50,371 nucleotides of DNA from Chloroflexota bacterium (GTDB lineage: Bacteria; Chloroflexota; Anaerolineae; Aggregatilineales; Phototrophicaceae), in the NCBI GenBank assembly GCA_011525385.1, contig WTGF01000047.1:1-50371 (forward strand). The letters run 5' to 3'. The notes under the pieces were generated by a model that was given only the letters and a program-made list of their open reading frames with translations, did no database searches and had not been told where the DNA came from. Shown piece by piece: positions 17,136-25,288 of the stretch (the first letter of the stretch is position 1; each line of letters starts with the position of its first letter). The position numbers were made by a program, and so were the translations under genes.

Positions 17136-19820
17136 ATGACCTCAATAAAACGCCTCGAATTGATCGTCAACGGCGAGTCGCATCAACTCGACCTGGATCC
17201 AGCTACCCCCCTGCTCTACGTCTTGCGGGGGGACCTGGGCTTGAAGGGAGCGAAGTATGGCTGCGGCCTGGAACAGTGCGGCGCTTGCAAAGTCCTGGTG
17301 GATGGCGCGGATGTGCCTTCCTGCCAACTGCCCGTGGGCCGCGTTGCCGGCTTGAGCATAACCACCCTGGAAGGAATGGGCAGCGCCGAGCGGCTCCATC
17401 CCCTGCAAGAAGCCTTCATTGAAGAGGGGGCTGCGCAATGCGGCTTTTGTACCGCCGGCATGATCGTCGCCGCTCAGGGCTTGCTCAATCGCCTCCGCTA
17501 CCCGGGCGACCAGGAGATCCGCGCCGCGCTGGCGAAGAACCTCTGTCGCTGCGGCGTCTATGATCGTGTTCGCCGCGCGATTAGACTTCGTATTGGACGT
17601 CCCGAGCCAGAACCGATCCACGAAACCGTCGCAGCGCCTCCGCTGCCGGGAGCGGCGACGCAGAGCGAGGCGTCGCCGTCATTGCGTTCCCAGCCCGATC
17701 TCGATGCCTGGCTGCGCGTCAACGATGATGAGACTGTCACGGTATTCAGCGGCAAAGTTGAATTGGGCCAGGGCATCAAGACAGCCCTGGCCCAAATCGC
17801 CGCCGATGAACTGGACCTCGCTATGGAGCGGATTCGCGTCGTCACGGCCGATACCGCGCGCACGCCAGACGAAGGCGGAACCACCGGCAGTCGCTCCCTC
17901 GAAACCAGCGGACTTGCAATCCGGCTGGCCGCGGCGGAAGCGCGCTCTCACTTGCTGTCGCTCGCCTTTGAAGAACTGGAGTCTCTGACGCCGCCGGAGG
18001 AGCTGGGCGTTCAAGACGGCATCATCACCGATCCCCGCAGCGGCCGCCGGACGAGCTATTGGGAGCTGATGGCCGGCAGGCGCTTTGCCAAGCAGATTAA
18101 TGAGGGTCGTTCGAGCAAAGCGCATAGTCAGTATCAGCATGTCGGCGCCTCAGCGGGGCGCGTTGATCTCCTTGCCAAAGTGACTGGCGGCGCGGCTTAC
18201 GTTCACGATCTGGAATTGCCGGGCATGGTTCACGCGCGCGTCGTCCGTCCGCCAAATTACCATGCGGAACTTGCGGATATTGACATCGCGGAGATCGGGG
18301 CCATGCCTGGTGTCCTGGCGGTCCTACGCGACGGACGCTTCCTCGCGGTGATAGCCGAGCGCGAGGAGGCTGCGCTGCGGGCGCGTGACAAAGCGCGCGA
18401 AATCGCGACTTGGCGCGATGCCGGGTCGCTGCCGCCTCCGGAGCGCATATATGAAGATTTGCTCGCCAAACCGGCACAGACCAACGAAGTCCTGGATGGC
18501 GTCGCTCAAGACGACAAGTATCTCAATTGTGATACGGACTCTGAACCAGCGCCTGCGCGCCAGGCGACCTACTATCGTCCTTTTCAAATGCACGCCTCTT
18601 TGGGACCTTCCGCCGCCTTGGCGCTTTGGCAGGATGACGGGCTTACCGTCTGGTCGCATTCGCAGGCGCCCTTCGTTTTGCGCGCCGCCCTCGCGCAGGT
18701 GCTGGACCTGGACAGCAAGGCGATACGCGTTATCCATGTCGAAGGCGCCGGATGTTATGGACACAACGGCGCGGACGACGTCGCTCTGGACGCGGCTTTG
18801 ACCGCGCGGGCCCTTCCGGGCCGGCCGGTCTTGATGAAATGGTCCCGCGCCGATGAACATGCCTGGGAACCCTATGGCTCGGCCATGGTGATGAAACTGA
18901 GCGCCGACTTGACGCCAAGTGGAGACATCGCCAGCTGGCGGGGCGATATCTGGAGTTACGCGCATTCGACGCGTCCCGCCGTCGGTTTGGAAAGCTCCGG
19001 TTTGTTGGCCTCCTGGCATCTAGCAGAGCCCTTCGCGCCGCAGCAGCCCCGGCCCATGGGCGGCTACCATTCCGGCGCCCATCGCAATGCCGATCCGATT
19101 TACAGCATCCCCGACAAGCGCATCCTGCGTCATGCTGTGGCGGATAGTCCCTTGCGGGTGTCTGCCCTGCGCAGCTTGGGCGCATACGCCAATGTTTTCG
19201 CCATCGAGTCCTTCATGGACGAGTTGGCCCTCGCTGCCGGCAGCGACCCGCTGGAGTTTCGCTTGCGCCACTTGACCGACGCCCGCGCTCGCGCTGTCTT
19301 GCTTGCCGCGGCGGAAAAGGCGGGGTGGAATGCAAGAAACCAAGAGAGGGTCAGTGGTCAGGGCTGGGGAGTGGCGCTGGCGCAATACAAGAATCTGCAA
19401 ACTTACTGCGCGATCATCGTCAAACTGCACGTTGAGCGCGGCAGTGGCAAACTCCGCTTCCGGCGCGTCATCATCGCTGCCGATGCCGGTCGAGTAGTGA
19501 ATCCCGATGGTTTGAGCAATCAACTGGAGGGCGGTTTTGTACAAGCGGCTAGTTGGACCTTGTTCGAGTCGGTTCAATTTGACGCCGACGGCATCACCAG
19601 CCTCGATTGGGAGAGCTATCCGATCTTGACTTTTGAGTCCGCGCCCGTCATTGAAACGGTCATCTTGAATCGACCGGAAATGCCCATGCTCGGCGCCGGC
19701 GAGGCCGCGCAGAATCCCGCGCCTGCCGCCATCGCCAATGCCATCTACGATGCGGCGGGAATCCGGCTGCGCGAGCTTCCCTTTACCGCCGACAAGATCA
19801 ACTCACAGACCGCCACCTGA
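17136..19820 (+). CDS. Fused [2Fe-2S]/molybdopterin hydroxylase (isoquinoline 1-oxidoreductase-like)
   Basis: The protein has 894 residues and belongs to the xanthine oxidase family; it hydroxylates or oxidises an N-heterocycle or aldehyde. Residues about 1-155 form the small subunit: plant-type ferredoxin ligands in YGCGLEQCGACKV with a later Cys, then the helical second cluster CGFCTAG and CRCG. After a short linker, residues about 190-894 form the molybdopterin subunit, starting VELGQGIKTALAQIAADEL and ending in GAGEAAQNPAP with the catalytic Glu. No FAD subunit is present or nearby, as in IorAB-type enzymes that pass electrons to a cytochrome or azurin. These two subunits are usually separate genes; here they are one. 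AGGAGA lies 8 bases before the ATG at 17136; the upstream GTG at 17106 is less likely. No Tat signal is seen. Confidence 0.88.
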   Translation: MTSIKRLELIVNGESHQLDLDPATPLLYVLRGDLGLKGAKYGCGLEQCGACKVLVDGADVPSCQLPVGRVAGLSITTLEGMGSAERLHPLQEAFIEEGAAQCGFCTAGMIVAAQGLLNRLRYPGDQEIRAALAKNLCRCGVYDRVRRAIRLRIGRPEPEPIHETVAAPPLPGAATQSEASPSLRSQPDLDAWLRVNDDETVTVFSGKVELGQGIKTALAQIAADELDLAMERIRVVTADTARTPDEGGTTGSRSLETSGLAIRLAAAEARSHLLSLAFEELESLTPPEELGVQDGIITDPRSGRRTSYWELMAGRRFAKQINEGRSSKAHSQYQHVGASAGRVDLLAKVTGGAAYVHDLELPGMVHARVVRPPNYHAELADIDIAEIGAMPGVLAVLRDGRFLAVIAEREEAALRARDKAREIATWRDAGSLPPPERIYEDLLAKPAQTNEVLDGVAQDDKYLNCDTDSEPAPARQATYYRPFQMHASLGPSAALALWQDDGLTVWSHSQAPFVLRAALAQVLDLDSKAIRVIHVEGAGCYGHNGADDVALDAALTARALPGRPVLMKWSRADEHAWEPYGSAMVMKLSADLTPSGDIASWRGDIWSYAHSTRPAVGLESSGLLASWHLAEPFAPQQPRPMGGYHSGAHRNADPIYSIPDKRILRHAVADSPLRVSALRSLGAYANVFAIESFMDELALAAGSDPLEFRLRHLTDARARAVLLAAAEKAGWNARNQERVSGQGWGVALAQYKNLQTYCAIIVKLHVERGSGKLRFRRVIIAADAGRVVNPDGLSNQLEGGFVQAASWTLFESVQFDADGITSLDWESYPILTFESAPVIETVILNRPEMPMLGAGEAAQNPAPAAIANAIYDAAGIRLRELPFTADKINSQTAT

Positions 19821-19972
19821 TCGCCCTGCCCCCCACAAGGTTCATCGCGAAATCTGTAAGGCTTGTCCGCTACTCAATTTTGCTGATCTAAATGAACGCA
19901 AATACGTGTCCGACAGCAAGAAAATAACACCATTTGGCGCCCCAAACCACAACATACAGATGAGCTATGTAG

Positions 19973-19993
19973 GGGCGACCTATCAGGTCGCCC
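19973..19993. repeat. GGGCGA-family hairpin, copy 2
   Basis: GGGCGACC, loop TATCA, GGTCGCCC: a perfect 8-bp stem preceded by GTAG. It lies between the convergent molybdoprotein and fucosidase genes. Confidence 0.85.
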
Positions 19994-20025
19994 GAAAATC
20001 ACCTAAATGTTTTCAGGCTTTGCCC

Positions 20026-21279
20026 CTATTTCGTCAGGCGGATGACCGAGACATGCTCGTTCGGCGCTTCTCGGGGACCTTGCAAGATCAGTTGGCCGCC
20101 CTTGCGCGTCAAGCTCAGCGGCGCTTCCACGGATTGATCCACCCAACTGGCATTGCCGGCCCCCAAATCGGGCAGGACGAATCGTCCCGAGCGGCTCCAA
20201 TCGAAAACGTGCAAATAGACAGCGCCGGGTTCTTGCGTGCTGCGGCACCAGGCCAAACCCTGCAAGGGTCCCGGATTCACGCCGTAGATCGATTCCCCGT
20301 TGGCCTCCATCCATACCCCCATCTCTTGCAAGCGCTCGATGCTTGCTTCGGGTATTGCGCCCTCGGAATCAGGCCCGATGTTTAGCAGGTAGTTGCCGCC
20401 TTTGCTGACGATGTCAACCAGATTATGAATCAGTTGCCTGGTCGATTTCCAATTGTGGTCATGGGTCTTGAAGCCCCAGGTATCGTTGATGGTGGCGGGC
20501 GTCTCCCAGTCGACTTCCGCGCGCAATTCGGGAGGAATGGCGTTGTCTTGCGCCGTGGCGTAGTCGCCCAACTGGTTGCCCAAACGGCCGCAGACCAGGC
20601 ACTCGGGTTGCAATTCCCGCACCAGATCGAGCAATTCCTGGCTCTGACGCGGCGAAATGATCCTTGGCGTGTCGAACCAGACGATGGCGATCGGTCCATA
20701 GTTGGACAAGATTTCCACCACCTGCGGCTTGACGAATGTCTCTATGTAGTCGTTGAAGTCTTGTTCAGATTCGTCGTAATCCCAGGTATTGCCATAGCCA
20801 TTGGGGTGGTGCCAGTCCTGCGTCTGCGAGTAATAGAGGCCGAGCTTGATGCCTTCCCGTTCGCAAGCTTCCGACAGCGCCTTTAAGATATCTTCCCCGT
20901 AAGGGGTGGCGTTGACGATATTGTAGGGCGTCTGTGCCGTGCCATACATGCAGAATCCGTCATGGTGCTTGGATGTGAAGACGATATACTTTTGCCCGGC
21001 CGCCTTGGCCAATTGCACAATCTGCTCGGCATCGTATTTGACCGGGTTGAATTCCAGCGCCAGTTGTTCGTATTCCTTGATTGGTATCTCGGCGCGCAGC
21101 ATGATCCACTCGCCGATGCCGGGGATCTGCTCGTCCTTCCAGACGCCGGCCGGAATGCTGTAGACGCCCCAATGGATGAACATGCCAAACTTGGCCTGGC
21201 GCCACCAATCCAGCCGCGGGTCTTGGTTGGCGCCAGGCCGCTGACCGCGTTCCGGTTTGAAATAGGGTTCTGCCGGCAT
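20026..21279 (-). CDS. Alpha-L-fucosidase family protein (GH29), copy A
   Basis: The protein has 417 residues with no signal peptide, so it is probably cytoplasmic. GH29 marks are FGMFIHWGVYS (His36), FTSKHHDGFCMY, LGLYYSQTQDWHHPN and VWFDTPR, whose Asp203 is the expected catalytic nucleophile for retaining fucoside hydrolysis. WGFKTHDHNWKS and GGNYLLNIGPD follow, as in typical GH29. The C-terminal 70 residues form the small beta domain and end shortly after it, so no carbohydrate-binding module is attached. It is followed upstream on the same strand by GH29 copy B (102-bp gap), probably one transcript. Linkage specificity (alpha-1,2/3/4/6) cannot be told from the sequence. Confidence 0.92.
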   Translation of the reverse strand: MPAEPYFKPERGQRPGANQDPRLDWWRQAKFGMFIHWGVYSIPAGVWKDEQIPGIGEWIMLRAEIPIKEYEQLALEFNPVKYDAEQIVQLAKAAGQKYIVFTSKHHDGFCMYGTAQTPYNIVNATPYGEDILKALSEACEREGIKLGLYYSQTQDWHHPNGYGNTWDYDESEQDFNDYIETFVKPQVVEILSNYGPIAIVWFDTPRIISPRQSQELLDLVRELQPECLVCGRLGNQLGDYATAQDNAIPPELRAEVDWETPATINDTWGFKTHDHNWKSTRQLIHNLVDIVSKGGNYLLNIGPDSEGAIPEASIERLQEMGVWMEANGESIYGVNPGPLQGLAWCRSTQEPGAVYLHVFDWSRSGRFVLPDLGAGNASWVDQSVEAPLSLTRKGGQLILQGPREAPNEHVSVIRLTK

Positions 21280-21380
21280 AATCTCTCGCTTTCTCTTTCT
21301 TGTAAACCAACTTGCTCAGACGAGCGGAAGACTCGTTGTGTTTGTGAGCGCGGCAAACTTTTTCGCCGCCGCCGAGCGGC

Positions 21381-22817
21381 TTAAGGTTTCAAATCGATGG
21401 CGTAGGTGACCACATGATCGCAGGGTTTCGAGGCGGGCACGGACAAGCGCAGTCCGGATCCGTCTTGCGACCAACTGATGCTTTCCTCCGAACCCAGCAT
21501 GCGCACGCCGGAAATATCAGCCGCGCCGCTCCCCAACGACGAGATCAGCGCCTCGCCCGTCGGGTATGCGAGCACGAAGGCGTATAGCGTATCGCCCTTC
21601 TGCGTGAATCGGATATCAGCCGCGGTGAAGGGATTGCGCTTGGTATCGGTGAAGGCGCCTTCCGGTATCTCGGTTGGTCCTTCGCCGTAGATATCCCAAA
21701 CGCGACTGCCATAGATGCCCTCGCCATTGACCGCCAGCCAGCGACCGATCTCGCGCAGCATGTCCGCCTCGATTTCGGGAATCGTGCCATCGGCGCGCGG
21801 ACCCACGTTGAGCAGCAATGCGCCGTTCTTGCTCACCACATCGACCAGGTCCGCGATGATATCACCAGCCGTCTTGTAATCGTGATTGTCGATATAACCC
21901 CAGGAATTCTTGGAAACCGAGGTGTCGTTCTGCCAGAAAAAGTCGCGGATATGGTTGAGTTGGCCCCGTTCAATGTCGAAGACGGCCACGCCTTCGGGAT
22001 AGGAATCGTACTTGTGGTTGATGGCCACGCCCACCCCCCATTCCTCGCCGCGGTTGTAATAATAGGCGGCAAAGCGCTGCAGATACGGCGCGAAGACGAT
22101 TTGCTCAATCCACCAATCGAACCAGACAACCTGCGGCTGATACTTGTCAACCAACTCACAGCAGCGCGCCAGCCAATCCTCGAGGAATTTGGCGTCGGGC
22201 GCTGGCTGCCAGTTTTTCTCTTTCCACTCGTCGCGATTGCTCTTGTCTTTGGAGGCCTCGACGGCGGGTCCATACAAGCCGTCATTGGCCGGGTCGCTCA
22301 CATCGGAGGGGAAGCTGCGCCCGCCGTCGAAGAACCACCAGTGCTCGGCGCGGTGGCTCGATACCGCGAAGACCATGTCCCGCGCCCGCACCGCCTCGGC
22401 CAATTCGCCCACGACATCCCGCTTCGGTCCCATTTTGGCCGCGCACCAGTCGGTCAAGTCGCTGTCGTACATGGGGAAGCCGTCGTGATGCTCGGCGACC
22501 GGCATGACGAACTTCGCGCCGGCGTCCTTGAATAACTGCGCCCATTCCTCAGCGTCATATTTCTCCGCTGTGAGCATGGGGATGAAGTCTTTATAACCGA
22601 ATTCGCTGTGGTCGCCCCAGGTCGTCCGATGATGTTCAAAGGCCGGGTCGTCTTGCAGGTACATCCGTCGCGGGTACCATTCGTTGCCAAAAGCCGGTAC
22701 ACAGTAGGGGCCCCAATGGATGAAGATGCCGAATTTGGCATCGATATACCAGTCGGGAATCCGGTACTGCTTCAGGGACTCCCAGGTGGGTTCGTATTTT
22801 TCACTTTTCCCGGCCAT
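21381..22817 (-). CDS. Alpha-L-fucosidase family protein (GH29), copy B
   Basis: The protein has 478 residues and lacks a signal peptide. It shows FGIFIHWGPYCVPAFGNEWY, VMPVAEHHDGFPMYDS and VVWFDWWIEQ with the likely nucleophile Asp234, then WGYIDNHDYKT and GALLLNVGPRADG. The AEHHDGF form and the FGNEWYPRRMY insert resemble copy D-type GH29 genes (31720) more than copy A, so these may be functionally different branches. It is the first gene of the minus-strand pair with copy A. GGAG lies about 9 bases before the ATG. Its 5' region lies opposite the promoter and operator of the divergent gene at 23152. Confidence 0.92.
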   Translation of the reverse strand: MAGKSEKYEPTWESLKQYRIPDWYIDAKFGIFIHWGPYCVPAFGNEWYPRRMYLQDDPAFEHHRTTWGDHSEFGYKDFIPMLTAEKYDAEEWAQLFKDAGAKFVMPVAEHHDGFPMYDSDLTDWCAAKMGPKRDVVGELAEAVRARDMVFAVSSHRAEHWWFFDGGRSFPSDVSDPANDGLYGPAVEASKDKSNRDEWKEKNWQPAPDAKFLEDWLARCCELVDKYQPQVVWFDWWIEQIVFAPYLQRFAAYYYNRGEEWGVGVAINHKYDSYPEGVAVFDIERGQLNHIRDFFWQNDTSVSKNSWGYIDNHDYKTAGDIIADLVDVVSKNGALLLNVGPRADGTIPEIEADMLREIGRWLAVNGEGIYGSRVWDIYGEGPTEIPEGAFTDTKRNPFTAADIRFTQKGDTLYAFVLAYPTGEALISSLGSGAADISGVRMLGSEESISWSQDGSGLRLSVPASKPCDHVVTYAIDLKP

Positions 22818-23027
22818 ACAATCGCTCCATTCTTTGAGTTTCTTGTTAATACTACCTGTTTTCAGCCGTCACACCGCCGGAAGACTATACGATAACCTGC
22901 CAGGATAGAGCAATTACGCCACGCGACTTGCGCCGAGCGCTCCCTTGACAATACCTGATCTTGGCTCAATCTCCAGCCTCGAACGCATCTATCTCAATTT
23001 GGGGCCGGCGCGGATGACTTTGATCGT

Positions 23028-23056
23028 TTGCGACCGACCACGGGATGCAATATACT
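23028..23056 (+). promoter_or_regulatory. Sigma70-type promoter of the GHL6-like gene
   Basis: TTGCGA (23028-23033), a 17-bp spacer, and TATACT (23051-23056). The predicted start of transcription (about 23063) falls at the left edge of the LacI-type operator. Confidence 0.65.
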
Positions 23057-23064
23057 ATGCCGCG

Positions 23065-23078
23065 TGGTACACGTACCA
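23065..23078. promoter_or_regulatory. Putative LacI-family operator 1
   Basis: Perfect inverted repeat TGGTAC / GTACCA with a central AC, sitting over the predicted transcription start. It is almost identical to the site at 40971-40984 in front of the ABC importer: ATACACGTACCAT there against GTACACGTACCAT here. Size and layout fit a LacI-family operator, and a LacI-type gene lies at 46394. The pairing is inference. Confidence 0.6.
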
Positions 23079-23151
23079 TAGCGATGTCTGAGTGTAATTG
23101 ACCAGCATATGCCTGTCAAGCAAGTCAAAGGCTTGGCGCGGAGGAGCGTTC

Positions 23152-25194
23152 ATGTCCGATTTTCCCATGCGCATGCGACAGATCCACCTCGACTTCCATA
23201 CCTCGGAAGCGATCGCGGGCATCGGCTCAAATTTCGATCCTGACGAGTTTGGCGATACGCTTCTCAAGGCGCGCGTCAATTCCATCACCTGTTTCGCGCG
23301 CTGCCACCATGGCTGGATCTATTACGATTCGGAAGCCCACCCCGAACATGTTCATCCGCATCTGAGTCGGAACCTGCTCAAGGAGCAAGTGGAAGCCTGT
23401 CATGCTCGCGGTATACGCGCGCCCATCTACACCACGGTCCAATGGGACCATCTGTCCGCGACCCAACATCCCGAATGGCTGGCCTTACACGAAGACGGCA
23501 GCTACCAGGGCAATGGCATGTACGAAGCCGGCTTCTATCGGCGGCTCGCCGTCAACTCGCCCTATCTGGATTATCTCAAGGCCCACGTCAAGGACATTTT
23601 CGACTCTCTGCCCGTCGACGGCTTCTTTTTTGATATCGTACACGCGCTTGACGACAGCTCGGTTTGGACCACCCGCGCCATGCTGGAAGCCGGTCTCGAC
23701 CCCAGTGACGCGGAGGCGCGTCTGGCATACGGCCAGGTCGTCATCGACAGTTTCCGCAGCGAGATGACGGCCTGGGTGCGGCAATTTAGCGTGGATGCCA
23801 CCATCTTTTATAATCGCGGTCATGTAGGCCCCCACAGCCGGGGCAATGCCTCCGCCTTCACACATTGGGAGCTGGAATCCTTGCCCAGCGGGCATTGGGG
23901 CTATATCCACTTCCCGCTGACAGCGCGCTATGCTCGCACCTTGGGTTTGCCTTGCCTGGCTCATACCGGCAAGTTCCACACAGCCTGGGGCGATTTTCAT
24001 TCCTTCAAGAACCAGGAAGCGTTGGAGTATGAAACTTTCCGCATGATGGCGCATGGCGCCGGTCCCTTCGTGGGTGATCAGTTGCCGCCGGACGGCAAGA
24101 TTGAAGAGCATGTCTATAATCTCATCGGGGCGGTCTATACACAGGTCGAAGAAAAAGAAGATTGGTGCATTGACGCCCGGGCCATCAGCGATATCGCGGT
24201 TATGACGCCGGAAGAATTCGCGCCCCTCGATAATCGCGGCATGCAGCCCTCAATCTGCGGCGCGCACAGCATGTTGCAGGAAGCCGGACATCAATTTGAT
24301 ATCGTCGATTCCGAGGCCGACTTTTCCGCTTACAGCGTGCTGATCCTGCCCGACGACATCCCGGTCGACGCGGCGCTCAAGCGCAAGATCGACGCCTACC
24401 TGGCCGCGGGCGGGCGGCTGATCGCCTCCTTCGAATCCGGCATGAACGCCGAAAAGACCGCTTTCGCGCTGGACGCGCTGGGCGTGAGCCTGACCGATGA
24501 GGGACCGCGCGATCGCTTTGGCCAGCTCGCCCGCGGTCGCGTCTACGAACGCGGCGACTACTGTGAATATATCGTGCCCAGGGGCGATATCGGGCAGGGA
24601 CTGCCGGCGACCGAGCATGTGATCTACATTCGGGGCACGGCGGTCGCGGCCGACCCGGACGCTACCGTCCTCGCCCAAATCACGCCCTCGCTCTTCGACC
24701 GCACATACCGGCATTTCTGCTCGCATCGGCAGACGCCGTCTTCGGGCGAGAGCGCCGGCGCGGCCATCGTGCGGGCCGGCAATGCCATTTATTTCTCCAG
24801 TCCCATCTTCACGCAATACTACCACCTGGCGCCGCAGTGGTGCCGCACGCTCTTCCTGAACGCGCTGGAGATGATTCTGCCGCAGCCCCTGGTCAGACAC
24901 GGCGGTCCCAGCACCCTGGAATTGGCTTATAACGACCAGCCGGCGCGGAGTCGCGCGGTGCTGCACCTGCTGCATTACATTCCCATCCGCCGCAGCAATA
25001 TTGACATCATTGAAGATGTCATTCCCGTCTACAACATTCCCGTCTCTGTCCGCGCCGACAAGAACATCGCGAGCGTCAAGCTGGCGCCCTCCGGCGACGC
25101 GATCGACTTTGAAACGGTTGATGGCCGCATCAACTTCACCGTCGCCGAGATCAAGGGTCATCAGATGATCGAGTTGAACTACCAAGACGACTAG
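23152..25194 (+). CDS. GHL6-like putative glycoside hydrolase with trimerisation-like domain
   Basis: The protein has 680 residues and no signal peptide. Residues about 5-330 read as a TIM barrel: MRQIHLDFHTSE start, RVNSITCFARCHHGW, APIYTTVQWD, and DGFFFDIVH with Asp161 as a candidate catalytic or binding residue. Residues about 350-450 (SICGAHSMLQEAG, VLILPDDIPV, GRLIASFESG) resemble the glutamine-amidotransferase-like trimerisation domain of GH42 beta-galactosidases. This order fits the hypothetical glycosyl hydrolase 6 (GHL6) group, whose activity is not settled. AGGAG lies 8 bases before ATG 23152; an upstream start at 23098 is unlikely. An operator shared with the ABC operon and flanking fucosidases suggest a fucosylated substrate. 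Confidence 0.8.
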   Translation: MSDFPMRMRQIHLDFHTSEAIAGIGSNFDPDEFGDTLLKARVNSITCFARCHHGWIYYDSEAHPEHVHPHLSRNLLKEQVEACHARGIRAPIYTTVQWDHLSATQHPEWLALHEDGSYQGNGMYEAGFYRRLAVNSPYLDYLKAHVKDIFDSLPVDGFFFDIVHALDDSSVWTTRAMLEAGLDPSDAEARLAYGQVVIDSFRSEMTAWVRQFSVDATIFYNRGHVGPHSRGNASAFTHWELESLPSGHWGYIHFPLTARYARTLGLPCLAHTGKFHTAWGDFHSFKNQEALEYETFRMMAHGAGPFVGDQLPPDGKIEEHVYNLIGAVYTQVEEKEDWCIDARAISDIAVMTPEEFAPLDNRGMQPSICGAHSMLQEAGHQFDIVDSEADFSAYSVLILPDDIPVDAALKRKIDAYLAAGGRLIASFESGMNAEKTAFALDALGVSLTDEGPRDRFGQLARGRVYERGDYCEYIVPRGDIGQGLPATEHVIYIRGTAVAADPDATVLAQITPSLFDRTYRHFCSHRQTPSSGESAGAAIVRAGNAIYFSSPIFTQYYHLAPQWCRTLFLNALEMILPQPLVRHGGPSTLELAYNDQPARSRAVLHLLHYIPIRRSNIDIIEDVIPVYNIPVSVRADKNIASVKLAPSGDAIDFETVDGRINFTVAEIKGHQMIELNYQDD

Positions 25195-25288
25195 CTTGTT
25201 GCAAGTCGCCTTTAGTGCAATTAGTCTGTTCTTAGCCGATTCAGCGTGTATCAAGTATTGAAATGTCCATTGGGAATCTAAAGTTCAC

